DNA of 64,000 nt from Bradyrhizobium sp. 170 (GTDB taxonomy: Bacteria; Pseudomonadota; Alphaproteobacteria; Rhizobiales; Xanthobacteraceae). The position numbers and the translations under genes were made by a program. The notes under the pieces were generated by a model. It did no database searches and had not been told where the DNA came from. It saw nothing but the letters and a program-made list of their open reading frames with translations. Positions 29,219 to 36,664 of this stretch are shown piece by piece. Location: assembly GCF_023101085.1 (NCBI RefSeq), contig NZ_CP064703.1:4960001-5024000 (forward strand), read 5' to 3'. The stretch's first letter is position 1; every line of letters starts with the position of its first letter.

Positions 29219-29623
29219 ATGCACGCCCGCGAAATGATCGGCACCCACCCGGCCGTCCAGGGCCAGATCAACGACGCCCTGATCCGCTGCATCGAGGAAT
29301 GTTATTCCTGCGCCCAGACCTGCACCTCCTGTGCCGACGCCTGCCTGTCGGAGCGCATGGTGCAGGAGCTGACCCAGTGTATCCGCCTGGATATGGATTG
29401 CGCCGACATCTGCAACATCACCGGCCGCATCATGACCCGCCGGACCGGTTCCGATGACGAAGTGATGCGCCGCATGCTCAGCGTCTGCGCCGCCGCCTGC
29501 CGGCTTTGCGCGGAGGAGTGCCAGAAGCACGCCGCCGTGCATGAACATTGCCGGATCTGCGCGGAAAGCTGCCGCCGCTGCATGGAGGCCTGCCAGGAAG
29601 TGGCACGTGGCATGGCGCACTAG
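29219..29623 (+). CDS. csp: Four-helix copper storage protein (Csp)
   Basis: 134 residues from the ATG at 29219, with AGGAG 8 bases upstream. It holds 18 cysteines in C-x3-C and C-x2-C steps along four helices (RCIEECYSCAQTCTSCADAC near the start, EHCRICAESCRRCMEAC near the end), the hallmark of the DUF326 family whose Csp members store many Cu(I) ions in the helix-bundle core. There is no signal peptide or Tat motif, so it should be cytosolic like Csp3, which also has 18 Cys. It is divergent from the Cus-type operon: storage inside, export outside. An in-frame GTG at 29186 is less likely. Confidence 0.9.
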   Translation: MHAREMIGTHPAVQGQINDALIRCIEECYSCAQTCTSCADACLSERMVQELTQCIRLDMDCADICNITGRIMTRRTGSDDEVMRRMLSVCAAACRLCAEECQKHAAVHEHCRICAESCRRCMEACQEVARGMAH

Positions 29624-29647
29624 CGCGCTGAGGCCTGTGGATCAGGA

Positions 29648-30271
29648 TCAGCGCTCGCGCCTGAAAACGCTGAACTGGAAGAGCTGGTGCGAGCCCCAGG
29701 GGGTTGCGTGTTCGTGCCGTTGGGTGTGGTCCAGGTGAAACCCCGAACCGAGCGCCTGCCCGAGGCTTGCGGCGTCGTAACGCGCGACCGGCAGACCGCT
29801 GCACTTTTCAGGGCCGTCGAGCGCGAAGGTGGCGATGATGGCGTGCCCTCCGGCTTTCAATCCTCGTCCGAGGCGCTCGATATAGGCGGCGCGGTCTTTC
29901 TCGTCGGTGAGAAAGTGGAACGCCGCCCGGTCGTGCCAGATGTCGTATCGCTTCTCCGGCTCCCAGATCGTCGCGTCCGCCACCAGCCAGTGAACTCGGT
30001 CGGCACGCGCTCCGAGGCGAGCCTTGGCAGCCTCCAATGCCGCGCCCGACAGATCGAGCACGGTGACATCCTCAAACCCCTGCTCGACGAGATTGTCCAC
30101 CAGCCGCGAAGCGCCGCCGCCGATGTCGATGATGGCCGAATTGCTGACAGCGCCTGCCTGCACGATCAATTCGAGCGAAGGCGCCGGGCTTTGCTGAAAC
30201 CAGCTGACCTCGTTCTCGCGCTTCGTCGTGTAGACGTTCTCCCAATGGGCCTGACGGCCAGCATCTTCCAT
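29648..30271 (-). CDS. Class I SAM-dependent methyltransferase
   Basis: 207 residues from the ATG at 30269-30271, preceded by GGAGG at 8-base spacing, better than the GTG at 30280. It starts MEDAGRQAHWENVYTTKRENEVSWFQ, a pattern seen in a group of small rhizobial methyltransferases. Motif I is IIDIGGGASRLVDNL, motif II VTVLDLSGAALEAAK. The C-terminus lacks extra domains. It converges with csp. Substrate unknown; a link to metal resistance is only positional. Confidence 0.85.
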   Translation of the reverse strand: MEDAGRQAHWENVYTTKRENEVSWFQQSPAPSLELIVQAGAVSNSAIIDIGGGASRLVDNLVEQGFEDVTVLDLSGAALEAAKARLGARADRVHWLVADATIWEPEKRYDIWHDRAAFHFLTDEKDRAAYIERLGRGLKAGGHAIIATFALDGPEKCSGLPVARYDAASLGQALGSGFHLDHTQRHEHATPWGSHQLFQFSVFRRER

Positions 30272-30280
30272 GAGCCTCAC

Positions 30281-30495
30281 CTCCCTGTCCGTACATGGTC
30301 ATGCGGCCCGTCTTCGACAACGAGCCAACGACCATGTCGCCGGCGTTCGCGCCCGCAGCTCTGCTGCGCGGATGGCCGCGGGGACAGCCGGTGATGCATA
30401 ACCAACGGGATATAGTAAGCTCAGGAACCGGCGGTTCCCTCAGTGAGGCCTGCCATTGCGCTTCAAATTCCCACTTGACCAGCCCATATCTCCGC
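30281..30495. other. Divergent intergenic region
   Basis: Between the methyltransferase and the ArsR gene. No gene seen; the ArsR operator candidate lies just to the right. Confidence 0.3.
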
Positions 30496-30531
30496 GGTTA
30501 TGGATAAATCAATAACTCATAGGTTATCGAT
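30496..30531 (+). promoter_or_regulatory. Candidate ArsR operator (repeated GGTTAT-GAT)
   Basis: GGTTATGGAT (30496-30505) and GGTTATCGAT (30522-30531) are direct repeats 26 bases apart. Between them ATAAC (30512-30516) pairs with GTTAT (30523-30527) as an inverted repeat. The AT-rich patch ends 5 bases before the ArsR ATG, fitting autorepression. Confidence 0.5.
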
Positions 30532-30536
30532 CCCAG

Positions 30537-30860
30537 ATGCCGAACGCCCACGACGTGCTCTTCAGAACACTCGCCGATCCTTCCCGTCGGGCGATCTTCG
30601 AGCGGCTGTGCCGCGAAGGAGAGCAGACGGTGGGAGCCCTGACGGCGCGGGCCGGGATCTCGCAACCGGCCGTCTCAAAACATCTCGGCGTTCTCAAACA
30701 GGCCGGGCTGGTGCGCGACCGCCATCAAGGTCGGCAGACGCACTATAGCGCGCAGCTCGGCGCCCTGGCCCCGCTGATCGACTGGACGAGCGAGATGGCG
30801 GGGTTCTGGCAGCGGAAATTCGACGATCTCGAAGATCTACTCAAACGGATGGACCAATGA
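30537..30860 (+). CDS. ArsR-family transcriptional regulator
   Basis: 107 residues with a winged helix: LFRTLADPSRRAIFERL, then the recognition part GISQPAVSKHLGVLKQAGLV and the wing RDRHQGRQTHYS. No metal-binding Cys cluster is present, so it belongs with the metal-independent SdpR/YgaV-like group that accompanies SRPBCC proteins. It overlaps the next gene by 4 bases. Confidence 0.92.
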   Translation: MPNAHDVLFRTLADPSRRAIFERLCREGEQTVGALTARAGISQPAVSKHLGVLKQAGLVRDRHQGRQTHYSAQLGALAPLIDWTSEMAGFWQRKFDDLEDLLKRMDQ

Positions 30861-31288
30861 CCAACACCGCGACCGAAACCCGCTCCGTCGTCGTCGAGCG
30901 CGAAATGCCGCATCCCCCGGAAAAGCTCTGGCGCGCGCTCACGCAACCGCACCTGATGGAGGAATGGCTGATGAAGAACGACTTCAAGCCAGTCGTGGGT
31001 CATCATTTCAATCTTCGCGGCGAATGGGGCGGCGTGCTGGACTGCGAGGTCCTCGCGATCGAGCCGGACAAGGCGCTGTCCTACACCTGGAATTTCAAGC
31101 ACGAGGATGCGGCCTTCAGTCTGCAGAGCGTGGTGACCTTTACGCTCACGCCAACGCGCACCGGGACCCTGCTGCGCATGGAGCAGACCGGCTTCCGGCC
31201 GGATCAGAAGCAGGCCTACGGCGGCGCCCACGCCGGATGGCAGCAATTCTTCGCGAAGCTGGAAGAGCTCGTGGCGCGGGCGGACTGA
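30857..31288 (+). CDS. SRPBCC (AHSA1-like) domain protein
   Basis: 143 residues. It starts VVVEREMPHPPEKLWRALTQPHLMEEWLM, the standard beginning of AHSA1-type START-fold proteins, and ends with GGAHAGWQQFFAKLEELV, the usual C-terminal helix. It likely binds a hydrophobic ligand. Translationally coupled to the ArsR gene (ATGA overlap), a very common pairing. Confidence 0.92.
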   Translation: MTNTATETRSVVVEREMPHPPEKLWRALTQPHLMEEWLMKNDFKPVVGHHFNLRGEWGGVLDCEVLAIEPDKALSYTWNFKHEDAAFSLQSVVTFTLTPTRTGTLLRMEQTGFRPDQKQAYGGAHAGWQQFFAKLEELVARAD

Positions 31289-31335
31289 AACCGCCGCGTT
31301 GCGCTTCGGATCGTTTCAAATCAAGGGAGGTCTCA

Positions 31336-31542
31336 TTGAACTGGAATATTTCTATTCGGCAAATTCACCGCTGGCTGTCCATTGCCTTCACGGTGGCCGT
31401 CATCGTCAACGTCGTCGCCATGGTGCAGGAGAAGCAGGCCGTCTGGGTCGGCCTTCTGGCGCTGCTTCCGCTGATCTTGCTTCTGCTCACTGGCTTGTAC
31501 ATGTTCGCGTTGCCCTACGCCGCCAAATGGCGCAGCGGTTGA
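31336..31542 (+). CDS. Small two-TM membrane protein
   Basis: 68 residues from a TTG at 31336 with GGGAGG five bases before it. Two hydrophobic segments (about residues 13-30 and 37-58) with a short KQAVW loop between, and a basic end. No family assigned. It lies between the SRPBCC gene and the DUF1801 gene on the same strand. Confidence 0.65.
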   Translation: MNWNISIRQIHRWLSIAFTVAVIVNVVAMVQEKQAVWVGLLALLPLILLLLTGLYMFALPYAAKWRSG

Positions 31543-31565
31543 AGCACCGGACGGGAGTGAACGCC

Positions 31566-32033
31566 ATGGCGCAAACGACGTCGAAACGGCCGACGAAGGC
31601 GGCCAAGGCCGCCGCCAAGCAGCCCGCCGCAAATCCCGTGTTGCTCTCGGGCGGCAATCCTCAGATCGCGAAGGGATACGGCGACGCGCCCGTGCAGGCC
31701 TACATCGCGGCCATGCCGGGCTGGAAGCGCGACCTCGGGCGCCAGCTCGATGCGCTGATCGTGCGCACCGTCCCCGGCGTGCACAAGGCGGTCAAATGGA
31801 ATTCGCCGTTTTATGGTGTCGAGGAACAGGGCCCCTGGTTCCTCAGCTTTCATTGCTTCACCAAATACGTCAAAGTGACATTCTTCCGCGGCACATCGCT
31901 GCGCCCTGTCCCTTCAGGCGAGTCCAAGCACAATGAAGTGCGCTATCTCGACATCCATGAGGGTGAGCTTGACGAAGCGCAGTTCGTTGCCTGGGTGAAG
32001 CAGGCGAGCCAATTGCCCGGCGAACGATTGTGA
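31566..32033 (+). CDS. DUF1801 domain protein
   Basis: 155 residues from the ATG at 31566. A Lys/Ala-rich N-terminal tail of about 25 residues is followed by the DUF1801 core: AYIAAMPGWKRDLGRQLD, VPGVHKAVKWNSPFYG, KYVKVTFFRG. This fold is related to YdhG-type proteins; its function is not known. Together with the gene at 32820 it forms a pair of related proteins in one cluster. Confidence 0.85.
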   Translation: MAQTTSKRPTKAAKAAAKQPAANPVLLSGGNPQIAKGYGDAPVQAYIAAMPGWKRDLGRQLDALIVRTVPGVHKAVKWNSPFYGVEEQGPWFLSFHCFTKYVKVTFFRGTSLRPVPSGESKHNEVRYLDIHEGELDEAQFVAWVKQASQLPGERL

Positions 32034-32040
32034 GTGATGC

Positions 32041-32781
32041 ATGAGCGATGACTGGGACTTTTACTCCCTCCGCGTCGACGGTGAACCGGCGTCGATCTTT
32101 GTCGACTTGGGAATAAGCAAGGATGCTCCCATCAGAAGTCATACGACGATGGGTTACCTCCGCGTTCTGATGCTCCGCCCACGAGAGGACGGCCTCTCCA
32201 GCCAGGATGAATTCGACGATCTCATTGCGTTGGAAGACCACGTAACGGCAAAGGTCATCGAGAATGGAGCGGCGGTCTTCGTTGGTCGAAACACGTCCAG
32301 CGGAAATAGGGATTTCTATTTCTATGTTGCCGATTCCACAAATTTCGAGAAGACGGCCAAAGCCGCGATGCGCGAGTTTCCTGCCTACGAGTACGAAACG
32401 GGCACGCGCGCGGATCAGGAGTGGCGAACGTATTTCGACTTTTTGTATCCATCAGAAATTGACTTTCAGCGCATCATGAACCGCCGTGTCCGTCAGCAAC
32501 TGGAAAAGAACGGCGACAACGCGAGCAACGAGCGCAAGATTGATCACCTTGCCTTCCTCCCGAACCCGAAGGCGCAAACTGCGTTTACAGATTACGTTCA
32601 GGGCGAGGGTTACACCGTCGAGAGTGCCCCCGACGAGCCGAACGCCGATGGTCAATTCCGCGTCGAGTTCTACAGAGTAGATCAGCCCGCGCGCATCGAC
32701 GAGATTGCCGTTCCGTTGTTTCGGAAGGTCGCTGAGCTAGCGGGCGAATACGACGGCTGGGGCTGCGAAGTATCGCCCTGA
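32041..32781 (+). CDS. DUF695-RraB fusion protein
   Basis: 246 residues. The N-terminal half (about 1-130, DWDFYSLRVDGEPASIFVD, then NRDFYFYVAD) fits DUF695. The C-terminal half (about 150-245, LEKNGDNASNERKIDHLAFLP, then AVPLFRKVAELAGEYDGWGCEV) fits the RraB/YjgD fold that restrains RNase E in enterobacteria. Starts 7 bases after the DUF1801 stop. Whether it acts on RNase E in this organism is not known. Confidence 0.8.
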   Translation: MSDDWDFYSLRVDGEPASIFVDLGISKDAPIRSHTTMGYLRVLMLRPREDGLSSQDEFDDLIALEDHVTAKVIENGAAVFVGRNTSSGNRDFYFYVADSTNFEKTAKAAMREFPAYEYETGTRADQEWRTYFDFLYPSEIDFQRIMNRRVRQQLEKNGDNASNERKIDHLAFLPNPKAQTAFTDYVQGEGYTVESAPDEPNADGQFRVEFYRVDQPARIDEIAVPLFRKVAELAGEYDGWGCEVSP

Positions 32782-32819
32782 ATGTCGGCGAAGGTCGCGG
32801 AAAGTTATCGGCAACAACC

Positions 32820-33272
32820 ATGAAGAATACAGCCATGAAGATAAAGAAGAGCGGCACGAGCGAAGCAAAAGGCGGCAGCTCTCCCTCTCAGCACATCGAT
32901 GCGAGAATCAAGGAGCTGGGTGATTGGCGCGGCGAGACGCTCGCGCGTATCAGGAGCATCATCAAGCAGGCCGTCCCCGAAGTGGTCGAGGAGTGGAAGT
33001 GGCGCGGCGTTCCGGTATGGGAGCACGACGGCATCATCTGCACTGGCGAGACCTACAAGGCTGTCGTGAAGATGACCTTCGCCAGGGGCGCCTCGCTGGA
33101 CGACCCGACAGATCTCTTCAACTCCAGCCTCGAAGGCAACACCAGGCGCGCCATCGATTTCCACGAGGGCGACAGGATCGATGAAAAGGCGTTGAAGGCG
33201 CTCATTCGCGAGGCCGCGGCGCTGAACATGTCAGCGCGGGCTGCCCGCTCCCGGAAGAAAAAGAGCGCTTGA
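32820..33272 (+). CDS. DUF1801 domain protein (second copy)
   Basis: 150 residues with a Lys/Ser-rich leader, then ARIKELGDWRGETLARIRSI, VPEVVEEWKWRGVPVWEH and YKAVVKMTFARGASL, the DUF1801 core. The C-terminus ends in a basic stretch (SRKKKSA), as many nucleoid-linked small proteins do, but this is weak evidence. Function unknown. Converges with the binding-protein gene, 22 bases away. Confidence 0.85.
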   Translation: MKNTAMKIKKSGTSEAKGGSSPSQHIDARIKELGDWRGETLARIRSIIKQAVPEVVEEWKWRGVPVWEHDGIICTGETYKAVVKMTFARGASLDDPTDLFNSSLEGNTRRAIDFHEGDRIDEKALKALIREAAALNMSARAARSRKKKSA

Positions 33273-33294
33273 GGAAACGACGGCGCTCCCTCGC

Positions 33295-34290
33295 TCACTC
33301 GCCGGTAATGCCGAGAGCTCGGACCAGCTCACCGCGCGCCTGATAGTCGACCTCGATCTGGCGCCTGAAATCATCAGGCGTGCCACCGACAGCGACCATG
33401 CCCTGCTTGTCCAGCCAGGCGCGCATCGAATCCGTTGCAAGTATCTGGTTCACTTCCTTGTTCAAGGCAGCGATCACCGGTTTGGGCGTATTCCTTGGGA
33501 GCATGAACCCGATATAGCTGATGATCTTGAACTGCGGAAAAGTCTCGCTGATCGCCGGCACGTCGGGAAGCAACGGGAATCGCTTTTCCGATGTGACGCC
33601 GAGCACCTTGATCTTGCCCGCCGTCGCCAGCGGCTCCACCGCCGTGGGTGCGCCGAACAGCAGCGGTATCTGCCCGCCCAGGAGATCGTTCACCGAGGCC
33701 GCCGTTCCCTTGTAGGGAATGTGGGTCATGGTGAAGCCGCCGTACTTCTGCAGCATCTCGCCGGCGAGGCGGTGCGGCGTCGAGCTGCCCGAGCTCCCAA
33801 AGCTCAAATTCTGCGACTTTTGCTTGCCCAGCGCGACGAGCTCGGCCACCGAATTCGCCGGCACATTGTTGGCTGCGGCAAGCAGCAGCGGCGACCATGC
33901 GACGTTGACGACCGGCTCCATTGCCTTCGAAAGGTCGAAGTGATTGCTGGTGGCGAGGTGCGGATCGATCGTGACCATCGCATCCGTCACCATAAGAAGG
34001 GTGTAACCGTCAGGCTCGGCGCGCGCGGCCGCCTGGGCCGCGATCATGCCGTTCGCCCCCGTCTTGTTCTCGATGACGACGGATACTTTGAGGTTCTCGC
34101 CGAGTTGCTTGCCCACGATCCGGGCCAGGGCGTCGGCCTGCCCTCCCGCGGAGTAGCCGACCAGCATCGTGATCGATCGCGATGGATATGGTTGCGCTTT
34201 TGCAGGCAACGCGATCGCGCTCAGCACAAGCGTTGCGGTCGCCACACCGAGGATGCGAGCTTTCGATCGAACCAGTTTGCCGGAAATCAT
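33295..34290 (-). CDS. Bug/TctC-family tripartite transporter substrate-binding protein
   Basis: 331 residues from the ATG at 34288-34290 with a signal peptide ending near ALPAKAQ. Typical Bug motifs follow: YPSRSITMLVGYSAGGQADALAR, VVIENKTGANGM, and HIPYKGTAASVNDLLGGQI. It would capture a carboxylate in the periplasm. No TctA/TctB membrane genes are near, which is usual for this family. The adjacent CoA-transferase and lyase genes suggest the ligand feeds that pathway (inference). Confidence 0.92.
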   Translation of the reverse strand: MISGKLVRSKARILGVATATLVLSAIALPAKAQPYPSRSITMLVGYSAGGQADALARIVGKQLGENLKVSVVIENKTGANGMIAAQAAARAEPDGYTLLMVTDAMVTIDPHLATSNHFDLSKAMEPVVNVAWSPLLLAAANNVPANSVAELVALGKQKSQNLSFGSSGSSTPHRLAGEMLQKYGGFTMTHIPYKGTAASVNDLLGGQIPLLFGAPTAVEPLATAGKIKVLGVTSEKRFPLLPDVPAISETFPQFKIISYIGFMLPRNTPKPVIAALNKEVNQILATDSMRAWLDKQGMVAVGGTPDDFRRQIEVDYQARGELVRALGITGE

Positions 34291-34369
34291 GTTCCGCCTC
34301 CTCCCTGACCATGTTGCGTTGCGCGAGGCGGCTGGACCGCTCTTCTTGTTCGCTTCGTCTTGTTCGCTT

Positions 34370-35587
34370 CTATGCGGGCACACTCGCAGCCGCGCCCAGT
34401 ACGCCGGCCGAGTGCAAGTCTGCAATTTCGTGCTCCGAATATCCGGCCGCCCGCAAAATTTCGTCGGCATGCTCGCCGACCTTCGGCGGCTGGCGCTCGA
34501 GGCCAGCGCGCTCGCGCTCGTCACCGAACTCCACCGGCAACGCCGGGATTCCGACCAGCGGTCCGCCGCCTAGTCCGGAAACGGCGGTTGCAAGCAGGCC
34601 GCCATGGGCAAGCAGATGCGGATCGATCGACAATTCATCGGGCCGTCCGACCCGCGAATAGGCCACCCGCGCCGCCTCGCACTTTTGAAGGATTTCATCG
34701 AGCGGCAATTTCGTGATCCGCCGCTCCAGTTCGGGCAGCATCCACTCGCGCGCCTCGCAACGATTGGCGTTGCCTGCAAGCCGTGGATCGTCGCGCCAGT
34801 CGTCGAAGCCGAAAGTTTCGCAGAAGCGTTGCCAGTGTCCGTCCGACGTGCAGCCGATGAAGACCTGGCCGCCATCGGCCGCGGTGAAAACGTCGTACAC
34901 GCCCCAGGCGTTCTTGCGTGCCGGCATCGGCGGAATCGGTCCGCCGGTCACGGCGCTACCCACCACGATCGCGCCGAGCATGAACGTCGCGCTTTCGAAA
35001 AGGGAGCTGGCGACCTTCTGCCCGATGCCGGTGGCGTCGCGCTCGCGAAGCGCAGCCAGTGCGGCCACCACGCCGAACACGCCGCCGAGAATGTCGATGA
35101 CAGGTGCCCCCGCACGCAACGGTCGGCCCGGCGGCCCGGTCATATAGGCGAGCCCGGACTGCATCTGCACCACCTCGTCGAGCGCGCCGCGGTTCTCGTA
35201 CGGACCCTTAAGGAAACCCTTCATCGAGAGGTAGACGAGGCGCGGGTTGATCTGGCGCAGATCCTCCCAACTGCATTTCAGCCGCGCGATCGTGCCCGGG
35301 CCGAAGTTCTCCAGCACGACGTCGGCATCCCTGACCAGTCGATGCACGATCGCCTGTCCCTCGGGCCGTTTCAGATCGATCGCGATCGAGCGCTTGTTGC
35401 GGTTGTAGGTCGCGAAGAATCCGGCGGCGAAACCCGGCAACCGCCGCGTGGGATCGCCGTCGATCGGTTCGATCTTCACGACGTCGGCGCCGAGATCGGC
35501 AAAGACGACGCCGGCGCACGGCCCCATAATGGTGTGACCGAAATCGAGCACCTTCAGCCCCGCGAGCGGTTTGGAGGAAGTCGTCAT
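34370..35587 (-). CDS. Family III CoA-transferase (CaiB/BaiF)
   Basis: 405 residues. Starts with PLAGLKVLDFGHTIMGPCAG; the nucleotide/CoA-binding part ADLGADVVKIEPIDGDPTR follows. The catalytic Asp is Asp165 in RAGAPVIDILGG, before LAALRERDATG. It moves CoA between a donor and a carboxylic acid. Its ATG overlaps the stop of the lyase gene by 4 bases, so acid activation and C-C cleavage are probably consecutive steps, as in itaconate- or methylmalate-like routes. The acid itself is unknown. Confidence 0.92.
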   Translation of the reverse strand: MTTSSKPLAGLKVLDFGHTIMGPCAGVVFADLGADVVKIEPIDGDPTRRLPGFAAGFFATYNRNKRSIAIDLKRPEGQAIVHRLVRDADVVLENFGPGTIARLKCSWEDLRQINPRLVYLSMKGFLKGPYENRGALDEVVQMQSGLAYMTGPPGRPLRAGAPVIDILGGVFGVVAALAALRERDATGIGQKVASSLFESATFMLGAIVVGSAVTGGPIPPMPARKNAWGVYDVFTAADGGQVFIGCTSDGHWQRFCETFGFDDWRDDPRLAGNANRCEAREWMLPELERRITKLPLDEILQKCEAARVAYSRVGRPDELSIDPHLLAHGGLLATAVSGLGGGPLVGIPALPVEFGDERERAGLERQPPKVGEHADEILRAAGYSEHEIADLHSAGVLGAAASVPA

Positions 35588-36540
35588 GCAGCCCGTCTCC
35601 TGAATGCGGCGAGCGTTCCCGATCGCAATGCGGCGCTCGGCAGCCTGTGCCCGACGATCCGCTCGGCAAGCCGCCCGGCCTCGATCAGGGCCTCGATGTT
35701 CAGGCCGGTGGCGATACCCATCTCCTCGCAGAGCAGCGCGAGTTCTTCGGTGGCGATGTTGCCCGGCGCCCCCGGCTGGCCGGCGAACGGGCAGCCGCCG
35801 AGGCCCGCCACCGCGGCATCGAAAGCCGTGACCCCGAGCCGCAGCCCCTCATAGGCGCAGGCGATGCCCTGCCCGCGCGTGTCGTGCAGATGAAGCGCGA
35901 TCCGCAAATCGTCAAAACGGTCCCGAACGGCGCCGATGGTATCAGCGACGCGCCTCGGCGTGGCCCAGCCCATGGAGTCCGCGAGCGTGACGTCCTGCAC
36001 CGCCACGCCGGCTTCGCGCGCGATGGCAAGCGCGTCCGCCACCGTCTCGACGACTCTTGCCGGCGCAACGTCTCCCGCAAAATTGCAGCCGAAGGCGGCC
36101 ATGACGATGATCTTGGCAATCGGCACGCCGGCTTCGCGATGCACCCGCACATATCTGCGCATCGCCTCGATCTGTCCGGCACGGTCGCGATTGAGGTTCC
36201 TGATGGCGAACGGTTCGGACGCGCTCAGTGAGATGAATCCGGCGAGGGTGAGTTTCTGCTTGAACGCCGACGCGCGCAGCATCCCGGCCTCATTGAACCA
36301 CACCGCCGAGTATTCGACGCCTTCGCGCGCAGAAAATCCTTCCACGACTGCCTCGGCGTCGACCCAGCCCGGAACGTGCTTGGGATTGACGAAGGAGGCG
36401 ATCTGAATGCGGCGGAGGCCGCACGCGGAGAGCGCGTCGATCAGCGCGATCTTGTCCGCCGTCGCGATTGGACCCGGCTCGATCTGAAAGCCTTCGCGCG
36501 GCCCCTCCTCGCTGATGACGACGCTATCAGGCAGGTCCAT
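35584..36540 (-). CDS. HMG-CoA lyase family enzyme
   Basis: 318 residues from the ATG at 36538-36540 (MDLPDSVVISEEGPREGFQ); the longer frame upstream is AT-rich intergenic DNA. A TIM-barrel aldolase with the metal ligands in ALHLHDTRGQG and the active Cys motif GGCPFAGQPGAPGN. It cleaves a 3-hydroxyacyl-CoA such as HMG-CoA or (by context with the CoA-transferase) a citramalyl-CoA-like substrate. First gene of the lyase/CoA-transferase/binding-protein unit, divergent from the LysR gene. Confidence 0.9.
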   Translation of the reverse strand: MDLPDSVVISEEGPREGFQIEPGPIATADKIALIDALSACGLRRIQIASFVNPKHVPGWVDAEAVVEGFSAREGVEYSAVWFNEAGMLRASAFKQKLTLAGFISLSASEPFAIRNLNRDRAGQIEAMRRYVRVHREAGVPIAKIIVMAAFGCNFAGDVAPARVVETVADALAIAREAGVAVQDVTLADSMGWATPRRVADTIGAVRDRFDDLRIALHLHDTRGQGIACAYEGLRLGVTAFDAAVAGLGGCPFAGQPGAPGNIATEELALLCEEMGIATGLNIEALIEAGRLAERIVGHRLPSAALRSGTLAAFRRRAA

Positions 36541-36664
36541 GCGCCGGCGCTCCCCTGGGTTTGTCGTTATTGCTTGTGACGGCACCTTGCCGCGCCCATA
36601 GACATCTGACAAATATAATATGAAGATCATTCTGTTCTAATAATTAGATGTGAGGGCGATTTCA
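36541..36664. promoter_or_regulatory. AT-rich divergent promoter region, LysR / lyase operon
   Basis: 36600-36648 is strikingly AT-rich for this genome (AATATAATATGAAG, CTAATAATTAG). CATCT at 36603 and AGATG near 36647 are inverted. It is the natural place for LysR binding, but I cannot fix a T-N11-A box. Confidence 0.4.
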
